The notes: a model not told the origin generated them from the sequence alone. Numbered from the stretch's first letter, positions 1 to 10,162 are shown. The stretch is 64,000 nucleotides of DNA from Novosphingobium sp. ST904 (GCF_001298105.1 NZ_LGJH01000152.1:48815-112814), one strand, 5' to 3'. Numbers and translations: made by a program.

Positions 1-469
1 ACCGAAACAACGGGCAGATCCAGTTGGCGCGAGATTTCGGCTGCCAGAGCCGCATGGGTCTCCACGCTGCCCAATACGAAGCCGCCGCCGTGATAGAACA
101 CCACGACCGGTCCGGGCCCGCGATCGCGCGAACGTCGAACACCCGTAGCGCCATCGCACCGCCCGGCCCCGGCATCTCGAATTTTCGATCAACCGCAAGA
201 TTGCCGACCGGAAGATCGCGAGACGGCATTGCCGAAGGCGGCAACTTGCGAATTTGGGCGATTGTTTCGGCGGTCAACGGAGGCAGCGGCTGTGCACTGG
301 AAGCCCTGAGATAAGCCGCCACATCGGGGCGGACATAAGGCGCCGCCTGCGTCATGCTGACTGCAGCATCCTTCGCCGCGAGGTGGGCCGGTGCGGCCAG
401 TGTCATGAAAACAGAAAGCAACAGCCCCGATCGGCAGGCACGATTCTTCGAATCGGTCATGAAATGCAT
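1..469 (-). CDS. Alpha/beta hydrolase (esterase/lipase, HGGG type), 3' part beyond window
   Basis: The N-terminal part of an exported alpha/beta hydrolase of the hormone-sensitive-lipase type; the remainder lies left of base 1. After a hydrophobic leader (residues about 10-30) the chain reaches the oxyanion-hole motif FYHGGGF, typical of this esterase family, and continues VLGSVETHAALAAEISRQ, as expected before the nucleophile region, which is not in the window. Two starts are possible, 469 and 460; I prefer 469 because GGGGAGGAG lies just upstream. The reading frame breaks near position 128, just before the RDRGPGPVVVFYHGGG stretch, and one added base restores it, so this is probably a sequence error. 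The gene lies 85 bp downstream of the PBP1A gene on the same strand. The substrate cannot be told. Confidence 0.7.
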   Translation of the reverse strand, partial: MHFMTDSKNRACRSGLLLSVFMTLAAPAHLAAKDAAVSMTQAAPYVRPDVAAYLRASSAQPLPPLTAETIAQIRKLPPSAMPSRDLPVGNLAVDRKFEMPGPGGAMALRVFDVRAIAGPDRSWCSITAAASYWAAWRPMRLWQPKSRANWICPLFR

Positions 470-554
470 CCTCTCCTCCCCTGTAGGGAGGGCTGTTTTA
501 CGTATGCATTTCACGCTTGGCGAGCGGGAGACTACTGCGTCCCCCACTCCTGCA

Positions 555-3101
555 TCAATAAACGCCGCCCTGTTGCTCGGCAAAGTCCTGCGCCTCACCA
601 GCGGCGGCGGCGGCCGAGGCCTGCCGTGCTTCCTGGGCACCGCGAATTTCGGAAACCAGCGCATCGCGGCGACGGGCGAACTCGTCTTCCGGCGTGTACT
701 GCCGCGGCTCCGTATCGGGCTTGAAAGCTTCCCAGATGACCGCGGCCTTGGGATCGTTGCCAGGCTCGACACCCATGACCTGCTTGCCGGTCACCCGATC
801 GATGCGCACCATCCTGATCCCCGCCGGAGCGACGAAAGGCTGCACGCCCCACCTTGCCCTCGTGGCCTGGACGACCTGCTTGAAGATCGGCGCCGCAATC
901 CGTCCGCCTTGCGCGTATCCGCCAAGCGAACGCGGGGAATCGTAGCCGAGATAGACGCCGCCGACATAGTCCTGCGTCCCGCCCACGAACCACACGTCCG
1001 TCGGGCCGTTGGTCGTACCTGTCTTGCCGAACATCGGCATGTTGAGATCGCGCAGGGTAACGGCCGTGCCGCGGGTAACGACACCCTCAAGCATGTGGAC
1101 CACCTGATAGGCAGTGCCGGCATCGATCACCTGCTTGCCCTTGCGGTCTATGCGCGGCATCGGTTTGCCGTCCCACTCGGCCATATTGCAGGTATCGCAG
1201 CGCCGGTTGTCGGCCTTCCAGATCACCTTGCCGTTGCGATCCTGCACATAGTCGACCACCGAGGAACCGAACTGGACACCGTTGTTAGCGAGCGCCGAAT
1301 AAGCGTTGACCATGCGTGACACAGTTGTCTCGCCAGCGCCCAGCGCGAACGAAAGGTACGGCTTGTATTCGCCGATACCCACCGTCTTGAAAGTCTTGAC
1401 TACGCGCGACATCCCGGTGTCGTTGGCAATGCGTACCGTCATCAGGTTTCGCGACTGCTCAAGGCCCCAGCGCATCGTGTGGCTGCCGCTTCCGCCTGCT
1501 CCGCCAAAGTTGCGGAAGCATTTGTCACCCAGTCCCGCACCCTGATAGACACAGAATGTTCCATCGAGGACCTGCGTGGCGGGCGTCATCCCGTATTGGA
1601 GACCGGTCGCATAGACGAAAGGCTTGATCGTCGAACCCGGCTGGCGCTCGGCCTGGATGGCGCGGTTGAAGGCATCGAGCCCCGAATCGAAACCGCCCTG
1701 CATCGCCATCACACGGCCGGTCGCCGGCTGTTCGATAACCATCCCGCCGGACACTTCGGGAATCGTGCGGACCGCATAAGTGCCTGAAGAAACAGGCGCA
1801 GCCGCCACGAGATCCCCTGTCTTGGCAAGGTCCGGCACATTGGTGAGCGCGGCGATGTTACCGTCCGAGAACCCGATGCGCCCGGTCGAACCGCTGCGAT
1901 CGAGGATCACGCCGATGCGCCAATCCTTGTAGTCGATCGTCTTGTTGGAGACGATCAACTGGGTCTGCCAAGAGTCCAGGTCGTTGATATGGGCAATCGG
2001 GTGCGCCCAGGCGCGGTTGCCCTGATAGCGCAGGAGACCGGCACGAAGGCCGTCCCGCACCGCGTCCTGCATCTGCGTATCAAGGGAGGTGCGAACCCAG
2101 AGCCCGCCTGCATAGACGCTGTTCGGCCCATCCTCGGCCTTTTCGCCATACTGGTCGATCAGACGGCGGCGGACTTCCTCGATGAAGTAGCCATTGCCGG
2201 TCGGATAGGTTTCCGCGCGCCGAGGAATGAGGCCGAGCGGCTGAGACTTGGCGGCTTCGGCATCGGCGCGGCTGGCCCAGCCATTCTCGACCATCTGGCC
2301 GAGCACCCAGTTGCGGCGCTCGATCGCCATGCCTTCATATTGCTTGCGACCGTAGCGCTCCGGCGCCTTGGGCAGGATCGCCAGGAATGCCACTTCGTGA
2401 AGCTGGAGCTGATCGACGTCCTTGCCGAAGTAGGCGCGTGCCGCAGCCTGAACGCCGAAGCTCTGCCGCCCGAGGGGAATCTCGTTAAGGTAGAGTTCGA
2501 GGATCTGCTGCTTGGTCAACACGCCTTCGATGCGGCGGGCGACGACCATTTCCTTGAGCTTGCGGGTGACCGAATATTCGTCACCGATCAGGATGTTCTT
2601 GGCGACCTGCTGGGTGATCGTCGAACCGCCCCGGGCCCGTCCGCCGGTGCCGAGCTTGGAAGCATAGTCCACCACCGCCCCCGCCAGACCGGTCACATCG
2701 ACACCGCCGTGCGTCCAGAAGGTCTTGTCCTCGGCCGAGAGGAAAGCATCCACCAGCGGCCTGGGAAAATCGACATATCGCAGCTGAACGCGCCGCTCAC
2801 GGGCGTAACTGTAAACGATCTCGCCATCGATCCCGCGAACCATGGTCGGCAGCGGCGGCTGGTATTCGAGCAGCTTGTTGGCGTCGGGAAGGTCATGCGT
2901 GAAACCTACCCAAAGGCCACCTAGAACGACCAGACCGGCACCTGCGACGTAGCTTAGGCGCCGCAGCCCCTTGCGTTCGCGCCAAGCCCTGCCCAAGCCT
3001 GAAAAACGGCCTGCAAATCGCCCGCCAGCTCCACGACGGATGCGGTAATGGGCGTCCTCGGGCGGCTGTTCGGAGCCGTTCTCGATGATCTCGTCGGTCA
3101 T
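555..3101 (-). CDS. mrcA: Penicillin-binding protein 1A, bifunctional glycosyltransferase/transpeptidase
   Basis: A class A PBP of 848 aa that polymerises lipid II into glycan strands and cross-links the peptides in the periplasm. A short cytoplasmic tail is followed by one membrane segment (about 51-67). The GT51 domain has the catalytic Glu124 in AEDKTFW and GGSTITQQVAKN at about 158-169. The transpeptidase domain has the nucleophile Ser490 in STIK, SRN at 550-552 and KTGTT at 693-697, so both activities look intact. The C-terminus is Glu/Ala-rich. The ATG at 3101 has AGAGGG about 9 nt upstream. It lies 90 bp downstream of the amidase gene on the same strand, so the two wall genes are probably co-transcribed. 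Length and motif order are normal for PBP1A. Confidence 0.95.
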   Translation of the reverse strand: MTDEIIENGSEQPPEDAHYRIRRGAGGRFAGRFSGLGRAWRERKGLRRLSYVAGAGLVVLGGLWVGFTHDLPDANKLLEYQPPLPTMVRGIDGEIVYSYARERRVQLRYVDFPRPLVDAFLSAEDKTFWTHGGVDVTGLAGAVVDYASKLGTGGRARGGSTITQQVAKNILIGDEYSVTRKLKEMVVARRIEGVLTKQQILELYLNEIPLGRQSFGVQAAARAYFGKDVDQLQLHEVAFLAILPKAPERYGRKQYEGMAIERRNWVLGQMVENGWASRADAEAAKSQPLGLIPRRAETYPTGNGYFIEEVRRRLIDQYGEKAEDGPNSVYAGGLWVRTSLDTQMQDAVRDGLRAGLLRYQGNRAWAHPIAHINDLDSWQTQLIVSNKTIDYKDWRIGVILDRSGSTGRIGFSDGNIAALTNVPDLAKTGDLVAAAPVSSGTYAVRTIPEVSGGMVIEQPATGRVMAMQGGFDSGLDAFNRAIQAERQPGSTIKPFVYATGLQYGMTPATQVLDGTFCVYQGAGLGDKCFRNFGGAGGSGSHTMRWGLEQSRNLMTVRIANDTGMSRVVKTFKTVGIGEYKPYLSFALGAGETTVSRMVNAYSALANNGVQFGSSVVDYVQDRNGKVIWKADNRRCDTCNMAEWDGKPMPRIDRKGKQVIDAGTAYQVVHMLEGVVTRGTAVTLRDLNMPMFGKTGTTNGPTDVWFVGGTQDYVGGVYLGYDSPRSLGGYAQGGRIAAPIFKQVVQATRARWGVQPFVAPAGIRMVRIDRVTGKQVMGVEPGNDPKAAVIWEAFKPDTEPRQYTPEDEFARRRDALVSEIRGAQEARQASAAAAAGEAQDFAEQQGGVY

Positions 3102-3191
3102 TGCGAGTGCCCTCTAGCACGCCCCTTTCGCGCAAGGCCAGACGCGCCGCGCTCTTTTCGTCGCAGTGCCCGTCCTGCCTGCGCCCGCGGC

Positions 3192-4060
3192 TCAGCCACC
3201 ACCGTTCCTTGCGAAGTACGCGCGGATCGCGCGGGCAGCGGCATCGGCGAGCGCCTGTTGACCGGCCCGCGAAGTCAGAACCTGAGCATCGCCCTGATTG
3301 TTGATATATCCCGTTTCGAACAGGATCGAGGGGATGTCCGGCGCCTTGAGCACGGCCAGAGCCGCCGTCTCCACCTGTTCCCGGTGGAGCCCGAGACCTG
3401 CCGCGCGCAGTTCGCGCAGCACCAGTTCGCCCGCCTGCGTGGACCCCGCCTGGGTTCCGCGCTGCGACAGGTCGAGCAGGATCGCGCCGACGCTCTGGCT
3501 GGTCTGCGAAAGAGCGACGCCGTTCACTCGTCCGGCCTCGTTCTCCCGCGCGGCAAAACGCTCGGCCGCCTCGCTCGACCCTTTTTCCGACAATACATAG
3601 ATGCTCGCGCCGCGCGCCGAATCGCTGTCCGCGCTATCCGCATGGACGAAACGAAAAGATCAGCCCCAAGTCGGCGCGCCATATCGGGCCGGTCCGGCAG
3701 GGAAATAAAGCGGTCGGTATCGCGCGTCAGCGCTACCCTCACCCCGCCGCCCTCGACCAGACGATTGCGCAGCATCAGCGCGATCCGCAGCGCAACCGCC
3801 TTTTCCTTGACCTCGCCCTGCCCGGCTCCGGGATCGAAGCCCCCGTGCCCTGCATCGATAACGACCAGCGGCCGGCTCGAATCCGCAGGACCGTCGACGC
3901 GCGGCAGGTCGACCGGCGTGCCTGCCGCGGGCATGTCGAAACGAACGACGTAATCGAGATCGCGCGGAGAAACGAAGAAACGCGGTCCCACAACCGCCAA
4001 AGCGATCGCCAGCGCCAGGGGCGCGGAAAGGATCATGACCAGCTGGATGCTGCGCGACAT
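3192..4060 (-). CDS. N-acetylmuramoyl-L-alanine amidase (Amidase_3)
   Basis: A zinc amidase that cuts the bond between MurNAc and the stem peptide during cell separation or wall turnover. The 289-aa corrected product starts with an uncleaved anchor or signal segment (about 8-27), followed by the zinc motifs VIDAGHGG, VKEKAVAL (ligand Glu) and HADS, and ends with the catalytic-region strand ILFETGYINN (Glu). The frame shifts near 3646, between LFVS and HADS; adding one base joins the halves into a normal AmiC-like domain. I chose the ATG at 4060 because it directly precedes the hydrophobic N-terminus; longer upstream ORF extensions have no family similarity. It is probably the first gene of an operon with mrcA and is divergent from rne. 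Confidence 0.88.
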
Positions 4061-4716
4061 GGAGTTTTGACTAGGATCGCATGATCGCCCCCGCAATACT
4101 GCCGATCTGCCCTTTTCCCCCATTTTTACGCCTCGAACCGCAATCCCGGCAGTGATCCTGCATGGCGTTCGGCAATGAACTTGCCCTGCGGGACCATGGG
4201 AACTTGCCGTGCCGGGCCATGGATGCTAGGCCAATTCGACCCGGGGCTCGGAAGCTTTCGGTCCTCACATGCCGGACAGACACCACACTGGATGGTGCCG
4301 GACAGGATCGGTCAAGCCAGAACCCGGCCGTCAAAGCCGGAAAATCCGTTCCGGAACCAACAGGTTGACGCGAGAGATGAGAAGCCAATTGCCGCTATGC
4401 CAGCCAGTCCCCGAAAGGGCGTGGGCGGTATCGCAGCAATTTTCCGCGTGTCCGAATTCGCCACGCGCACTTCCGCTCGCAGACACGCCGGCCATCCGCA
4501 AGGTTGCCGGCCCCTCCGCCGCCCTGACGGCGGCAGACACGAAAACAGTCGCACTCGGAGCGCTGGATTGCTCCGTTTCCACACTTACCCCCGCCCGCGT
4601 CGAGACGCGTCCTGCCGCATCCGGCAGACCCAAGGCTTTCGCAGCGGGCATCATCGAACAAACTCGCGCCACTTCGGCTGATCCGGCCGGAGCAGAGCGC
4701 GTCTGGAGAATACACA
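4061..4716. other. 656-bp intergenic region between divergent amidase and rne genes
   Basis: No convincing gene. Several ORFs of 80-170 codons exist on both strands, but none has a ribosome binding site plus a recognisable protein, and they overlap each other. The region must hold the promoters of the amidase (minus) and rne (plus). rne messages in other bacteria have long, structured leaders used for autoregulation, and the length here would allow one; I could not identify a specific conserved structure by eye. Confidence 0.5.
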
Positions 4717-7502
4717 ATGGCAACGCGCATGCTCATCGATGCGCGCCACCCGGAAGAAACGCGGGTGGCGGTACTCAAGGGAAATCGCATTGAAGAGTTC
4801 GATTTCGAATCAGCCGACAAGAAGCAGATAAAAGGCAACATCTACCTGGCGAAGGTCACCCGCGTGGAACCTTCGCTTCAGGCGGCCTTCGTCGATTTCG
4901 GCGGCAATCGTCACGGATTCCTCGCCTTCAGCGAAATTCATCCCGACTATTACCAGATCCCCAAGGAGGACCGCGAGGCCCTGCTGGCGGAAGAAGCCGC
5001 CCATGCCGAGGAAGAAGCCGCCCTGCGCGCTTCCGAAGGCGATGACGAGGACGAGGAAGGCGGCGAAGGCTACGACGACGGCGGCCTGACCGAGGTAGAC
5101 ACGTCCGAGAAGGACCATGTCGCCACGATCGAGGACGGCAACGTCGAGAACGGCTTCGACAATGCCGAGGACGGCGAGGAAGAATCCGCCGACGAAAGCA
5201 ATGGCGAGGCATCGGGCCGTGGTCGCCGCGGCCGTGGTCGCCGGCAGGGCGGCCGCAACTCGGGCCGTTCGAAGGAAGCCGATGACCTGCGTGCCCGCCG
5301 CATGGCGCTGCGCCGCCGCTACAAGATCCAGGACGTCATCCACCGCCGCCAGGTGCTGCTGGTGCAGGTCGTCAAGGAGGAGCGCGGCAACAAGGGCGCG
5401 GCCCTCACCACTTACCTCAGCCTCGCGGGCCGCTACTGCGTGCTCATGCCGAATTCGAGCCATGGCGGCGGCATCAGCCGCAAGATCAGCTCGGCCTCGG
5501 ACCGCAAGCGCCTGAAGTCGATTATCGCCGAGCTCGACCTGCCGCGCTCGATGGGCTGCATCGTCCGCACCGCCGGGCTCCAGCGCACCAAGACCGAAAT
5601 CAAGCGTGACTTCGACTATCTCGCCCGCCTCTGGGACGAGCTGCGCGAAATGACGATGCGCTCGGCCGCGCCGGCGCTGATCCACTCGGACAGCGATCTC
5701 ATCAAGCGCGCGATCCGCGACATCTACAACCGCGATATCGAGGAAGTGATCGTCGAGGGCGAGGAAGGCTATCGCGCGGCGAAGGACTTCATGAAGCTCC
5801 TGATGCCGAGCCACGGCCGCAAGGTTAAGCCCTATGCCGATCCGGTGCCGCTGTTCCAGCGCTTCGGCGCCGAGGACCAGCTGACCGCGATGTACGATCC
5901 GGTCGTGCAGCTTCGCTCGGGCGGCTACATCGTCATCAACCCGACCGAAGCTCTGGTTTCGATCGACATCAACTCGGGCCGCGCCACCAAGGAGCACGGC
6001 ATCGAGCAGACGGCGGTCGCCACCAACCTCGAAGCCGCGCAGGAAATCGCGCGCCAGCTTCGCCTGCGCGACATGGCCGGCCTTGTCGTCATCGACTTCA
6101 TCGACATGGAGTACGGCTCCAACGTCCGCAAGGTCGAGAAGGCGGTCAAGGAAGCGCTCAAGAACGATCGCGCCCGCATCCAGGTCGGTCGCATTTCCAG
6201 CTTCGGCCTGATGGAAATGAGCCGCCAGCGCTGCGTACCGGCGTTCTGGAAGCGACCACCCGCTCCTGCCCCCACTGCGACGGCACCGGTCTCGTCCGCA
6301 CCGCCAGCTCGGCAGGCCTCTCGGCGCTGCGCCTCATCGAGGACGAAGCCGCCAAGGGCAAGGGCATCGTGGTTTCGCTCTTCGCGTCGACCGAAGCGGC
6401 GATCTACCTGCTCAACGCCAAGCGCACCGACCTCGCCGACATCGAGGACCGCTACGGCGTCAACGTCGAAGTGATCCCCGAGGGCGAGAACGAAGGCGCG
6501 AAGATGCGCGTCATCTCGTCGGGTCCACGCAACGAGTTCGTGCCCCGCTTCGATCCGATCGCCGAAGACGTCGAGGATGATTTCATCGACGAGGAAGAGG
6601 AAGAGCTCGAGGAAGAGAACGAGCGCGAGGAAGCGCGCGAGCGTGGTGACGACGGTGAAGGCGGTTCGCGCCGCAAGCGCCGCAAGCGCCGCCGTGGCCG
6701 TGGCCGCGATCGCCGCGACGAGCAGGGTTCGGACGAAACCTCCGAGGACGATGCCGAGGCAGAGACCGAAGAAGGCGAAGCCGAGAGCGACGCCGATGCC
6801 GACGCAACCGAAGAAGGCGCTGCGCCCGCAGCCGAGGGTGACGAATCGGATGCGCCGCGCAAGCGTCGCCGCCGTGGTGGCCGCCGCCGCCGTGGACGTC
6901 GTGGTGACGAAAACGGCGAGAACGGTTTCGCATCCGAAGCCGGTGACGAAGGCACCGAAGAAGGCACCGAAGCGGAAGCTCCTGCCGAAGTGGTCGCCGA
7001 AGTCGTCGTTGCGGCAGAGCCTGTCGTGACCGCGGAGGAAGCTCCGGCCAAGCCGAAGCGCAGCCGCCGCAAGAAGGCCGACACTGCAGAGGCAGTTGCC
7101 GAGGCTCCGGCCGAAGCCGCAGTCGAGCCAGTGGCCGCCGAAGCGGAGGAAGCTCCCGCCAAGCCGAAGCGCACCCGTCGCAAGAAGGCCGACACCGCAG
7201 AAGCGGAAGAGGCTCCGGCAGCAGCACCTGCCAAGACGGCGACCAAGGCGGCAAAGGCTCCGGCCAGGTCCCGTTCGGCTGCCAAGCCCGCCGAGGGCGA
7301 GGAAGCTGCTGAAAAGCCGAAGCGCACCCGTCGCAAGAAGGCCGATCCGGCAACCGAAGTCGCGGCCGCGGCAGAGGAACCGGCAGTAACCGCCCCGGCG
7401 AACGATGAGTACGCTGCTGAAGCCTCGAACGGCGAAGATGGCGACTCGGCCGAACAGGGCGGTCCGCGTCGCGGCTGGTGGCAGCGCACCTTCGGCAACT
7501 GA
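4717..7502 (+). CDS. rne: Ribonuclease E (degradosome scaffold endonuclease)
   Basis: The 928-aa (corrected) endoribonuclease that initiates mRNA decay and processes rRNA and tRNA precursors. The N-terminal half has an S1 domain interrupted by a long acidic insert (about 95-200), usual in alphaproteobacteria. The DNase-I-like site has Asp417 (VSIDINSG) and Asp460 (VVIDFIDME), 43 residues apart as in E. coli, and the zinc-link CPHC is at about 518-521, also with E. coli spacing. The C-terminal half is acidic/basic and disordered, contains three KPKR(S/T)RRKKAD repeats (about 768-880), and ends in GGPRRGWWQRTFGN, like the Caulobacter GWW motif that binds PNPase. The frame breaks near 6230, where CGC-CTG has become CGC-TG; one added C repairs it. 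A strong terminator follows. Confidence 0.95.
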
Positions 7503-7515
7503 CGAAGGCGTGCCG

Positions 7516-7542
7516 CGGGAAAGGACCTGAAAAGGTCTTTCC
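7516..7542 (+). other. Hairpin just after the rne stop
   Basis: The sequence GGGAAAGGACCT, GAAA loop and AGGTCTTTCCC form a near-perfect stem (one bulge) directly after the rne stop codon. It could be part of the 3' end of the rne message, ahead of the main terminator at 7556-7590. Confidence 0.5.
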
Positions 7543-7555
7543 CAGGCCCAGGATC

Positions 7556-7590
7556 AAAGGCCTCGCACGGAAACGTGCGGGGCCTTTTTC
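7556..7590 (+). terminator. Rho-independent terminator of rne
   Basis: A stem of AAAGGCC-TCGCACG pairs with CGTGCGG-GGCCTTT around a GAAA loop, followed by TTTTT on the plus strand. It lies about 55 bp after the rne stop and separates rne from sdhB. Confidence 0.9.
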
Positions 7591-7708
7591 CTGTGTTCGA
7601 TGCAGCGGGAAGTCGGCCAGGATGCATTTCCGGCACGCCATCCGACCGACGATGCAAGCCATCGAAGGGCCGAAACCGCAATTCCACTGACACTGGCCCT
7701 TGCCCCGC

Positions 7709-7740
7709 GCGACTGAATCGCTAAGGGGACTTTCAGTCGC
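7709..7740 (+). other. Stem-loop in the sdhB leader
   Basis: GCGACTGAA (7709-7717) and TTCAGTCGC (7732-7740) are perfect 9-bp arms with a 14-nt loop containing AAGGGGA, about 38 nt upstream of the sdhB start. There is no U-tract, so it is not a terminator. It may be a leader structure or an operator; no family was recognised. Confidence 0.4.
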
Positions 7741-7777
7741 GGTTCATGCCGCAGTGCAAGATCACGGGGATTTCTTC

Positions 7778-8556
7778 ATGGCGACCTTCACCCTCCCGGC
7801 CAACAGCAAGATCAAGAAGCAGGGCAACGTCCACAAGGCCGAGGGCGCCGCGCGCGTGAAGAAGTTCACCGTCTACCGCTACGACCCGGACTCGGGGCAG
7901 AACCCGCGCTACGACACGTTCGAGATCGATCTGACAATTGCGGCCCGATGGTTCTCGACGCGCTCATCAAGATGAAGAGCGAACAGGACCCCAGCCTGAC
8001 GTTCCGCCGTTCGTGCCGCGAAGGCATCTGCGGTTCCTGCGCGATGAACCTCAACGGCAAGAACGGCCTCGCCTGCACGACCGCGATCGAGGACCTCAAG
8101 GGCGATATCCGCATCACCCCGCTGCCGCACATGGAAGTCATCAAGGACCTCGTCCCCGACTTCACGCATTTCTACGCGCAGTACGCCTCGATCCGCCCCT
8201 GGCTGCAGACGGTTTCGACCACGCCCGGCAAGGAGCGCCTGCAGAGCCCCGAACAGCGCGAAAAGCTGGACGGCCTCTACGAATGCATCCTGTGCGCCTG
8301 CTGCTCGACCTCCTGCCCGAGCTACTGGTGGAACTCCGACAAGTTCCTCGGCCCGGCGATCCTGCTCCAGGCCTATCGCTGGCTGGCCGACAGCCGCGAC
8401 GAGATGACCGGCGAGCGCCTTGACGAGCTGGAAGATCCCTTCCGTCTCTATCGCTGCCACACCATCATGAACTGCGCCAACGTCTGCCCCAAGGGCCTGT
8501 CGCCGGCGCGCGCCATCGCCGAAATCAAGAAGATGCAGGCCGAGCGCCAGGTCTGA
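7778..8556 (+). CDS. sdhB: Succinate dehydrogenase iron-sulfur subunit
   Basis: The electron-transfer subunit of respiratory complex II, carrying electrons from the SdhA flavin to ubiquinone on the cytoplasmic face of the membrane. The corrected product is 259 aa, the normal length. The [2Fe-2S] site is [13 protein letters not shown]...GLAC, the [4Fe-4S] site [12 protein letters not shown] and the [3Fe-4S] site [14 protein letters not shown]. The ATG at 7778 follows GGGGA. The frame breaks near 7931, before [11 protein letters not shown]; one added base after GATCT restores it, so the gene is almost surely intact in the organism. sdhC, sdhD and sdhA are not adjacent: rne with its own terminator lies upstream, so sdhB is transcribed apart from the other subunits or with the thioesterase and zapE genes. 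Confidence 0.95.
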
Positions 8557-8591
8557 GCCTCCCGGCTCGATCACCGGCAAGCGAATCCGAC

Positions 8592-9050
8592 GTGTCGTCC
8601 GATACAGCATTCATCCATGGGCCGGCTCCGGGGAACCCGGGCTGGCTTACCTGGAACCTTGAAGACGACACCCGCTTCAATGCGGTGGGCCTCGGCCCGA
8701 TGATCATCAGGCGCGAAGGCGAGCGTAGTGCCCGCGTCCGCCTGATCGATCTCGAAACGCGCCACAGCAACATGCACGGCAACGTGCATGGCGGCGTCAC
8801 CCTTGCCTTCATCGACGTTGCCATGTTCGCGACGATGTTCTGCGTCCTGGGCGCCGAAGTCACGGGCTCCGTTACGCTCGACCTCCACAACCAGTTTATC
8901 GGTGCCGGCCGCATCGGCGCGCCGCTGGACGTGGTATGCGAAGTCATGCGCGAAACCGGCCGCCTCGTGTTCCTTCGCGGAACCGCCGAACAGGGTGACA
9001 ACCTCGTGTCGAGCTTCGTCGGCACCCTGCGCAAGCCGAGCCTGCGATGA
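8592..9050 (+). CDS. PaaI-family hotdog thioesterase
   Basis: A 152-aa single hotdog-fold protein that probably hydrolyses acyl- or phenylacetyl-type CoA thioesters. The family signature is at NMHGNVHGGVTLAFIDVAMFATM (about residues 58-80), with HGG and the Asp in the central helix at the usual places. It starts 35 bp after sdhB, and its stop overlaps the zapE start as ATGA, so sdhB, this gene and zapE form a transcription unit. The natural substrate cannot be inferred from sequence. Confidence 0.88.
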   Translation: MSSDTAFIHGPAPGNPGWLTWNLEDDTRFNAVGLGPMIIRREGERSARVRLIDLETRHSNMHGNVHGGVTLAFIDVAMFATMFCVLGAEVTGSVTLDLHNQFIGAGRIGAPLDVVCEVMRETGRLVFLRGTAEQGDNLVSSFVGTLRKPSLR

Positions 9051-10162
9051 CCGCGATGCTCGAACGCTACGAGGCTCTGGTAGCCACCGGCGAACTGCGC
9101 TCCGACCCCGAGCAGGCGGCCGCGGCGGAACGGCTCAACCAGCTTCAGCGCGAAGTCTACAAGGCGCAGACATCCACCGGCTTCCTCGGCAAGCTGCTCG
9201 GCAAGAAAGCCCCTCCCCCGCGCGGTCTCTACATGTGGGGCGGTGTGGGGCGCGGCAAGTCGATGCTGATGGACCTGTTCCACCAGACCCTCGACATCGA
9301 GGAAAAGCGCAGAATCCACTTCCATGCCTTCATGCTGGAAGTCCATGCGCTGCTGCGCGAGGAACGCCGCAAGGAAAGCGGCGATCCGATCCCGCCGGTG
9401 GCCGCCACTATCGCGCGCAACGTCAAGGTCCTGGCCTTCGACGAAATGGTCGTGAACAATTCCGCCGACGCCATGATCATGAGCCGGCTGTTCACCCTTC
9501 TCATCCTCGACGAGGGCGTGACGATCGTCACCACGTCGAACCGCGCCCCCAAGGACCTCTACAAGAACGGCCTCAACCGCGAGCACTTCCTGCCCTTCAT
9601 CGCGCTGATCGAGAAGGAACTGGACGTTCTGACACTCAATGGCCCGACCGACTACCGCCTGCACCGCCTCGGCGGCATGGCGACCTGGCACTACCCGCTG
9701 GGAGAGCCGGCGACGGAGCAGGTTCGAGAGGCATTCTACCGCCTGACCGACTATCCTCCAGAGGACAGCGACCACGTTCCCTCGGCTGAGCTAGACGTCG
9801 GCGGCGGGCGCATGCTGCACGTACCCAAGAGCCTCAAGGGCGTTGGCGTGTTCAGCTTCAAGCGCCTGTGCGGCGAAGCGCGCGGCGCGGCGGACTATCT
9901 TGCAATCGCACGCGCCTATCACACCGTCATTCTGGTGGGCATACCCCGGATGGGGCCGGATCGCCGGAACGAGGCCGCGCGCTTCGTGACGCTGATCGAT
10001 GCGCTTTACGAGAACAAGGTGAAGCTGATCGCGGCGGCGGATGCCTCGCCTGAGGAACTTTACGCAGCGGGCGATGGCCACTTCGAATTCGAGCGCACGG
10101 TAAGCCGTCTCAACGAGATGCAGAGCGCCGATTACCTCGCCATGGGCCACGGCGAAGACTGA
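9047..10162 (+). CDS. zapE: Cell division ATPase ZapE (AFG1 family)
   Basis: A 371-aa AFG1/ZapE P-loop ATPase. ZapE in E. coli modulates FtsZ rings, and the mitochondrial homologue Afg1/Lace1 supports respiratory complexes. Walker A is GGVGRGKS at 65-72; Walker B is VLAFDEMVV at about 126-134; a sensor-like TTSNR follows at about 163-167, and FKRLCGEARGAADYLAI marks the family C-terminal domain. Length and motif order match the family. The start overlaps the thioesterase stop (ATGA), indicating translational coupling. Placement beside sdhB fits the link of the family with respiratory-chain maintenance, but that is inference. Confidence 0.92.
   Translation: MTAMLERYEALVATGELRSDPEQAAAAERLNQLQREVYKAQTSTGFLGKLLGKKAPPPRGLYMWGGVGRGKSMLMDLFHQTLDIEEKRRIHFHAFMLEVHALLREERRKESGDPIPPVAATIARNVKVLAFDEMVVNNSADAMIMSRLFTLLILDEGVTIVTTSNRAPKDLYKNGLNREHFLPFIALIEKELDVLTLNGPTDYRLHRLGGMATWHYPLGEPATEQVREAFYRLTDYPPEDSDHVPSAELDVGGGRMLHVPKSLKGVGVFSFKRLCGEARGAADYLAIARAYHTVILVGIPRMGPDRRNEAARFVTLIDALYENKVKLIAAADASPEELYAAGDGHFEFERTVSRLNEMQSADYLAMGHGED

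Noticed and set aside
3850..4084. Programmed frameshifting as the reason for the many frame breaks
   Set aside because: No slippery heptamers with following stems recur at the breaks, the sites differ in every gene, and many are in genes never known to use recoding.
4175..4841. Several overlapping ORFs upstream of and into rne
   Set aside because: They conflict with each other, lack ribosome binding sites and resemble no protein; treated as leader or promoter DNA.
4717..7502. rne as a pseudogene
   Set aside because: Both halves are intact and join after one added base; the gene is nearly always needed and its repairs match fifteen other identical-type breaks.
6452..7693. Ser/Pro/Arg-rich 413-codon minus-strand ORF
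   Set aside because: Antisense of the low-complexity RNase E tail; composition is a mirror of Ala/Glu/Lys codons.
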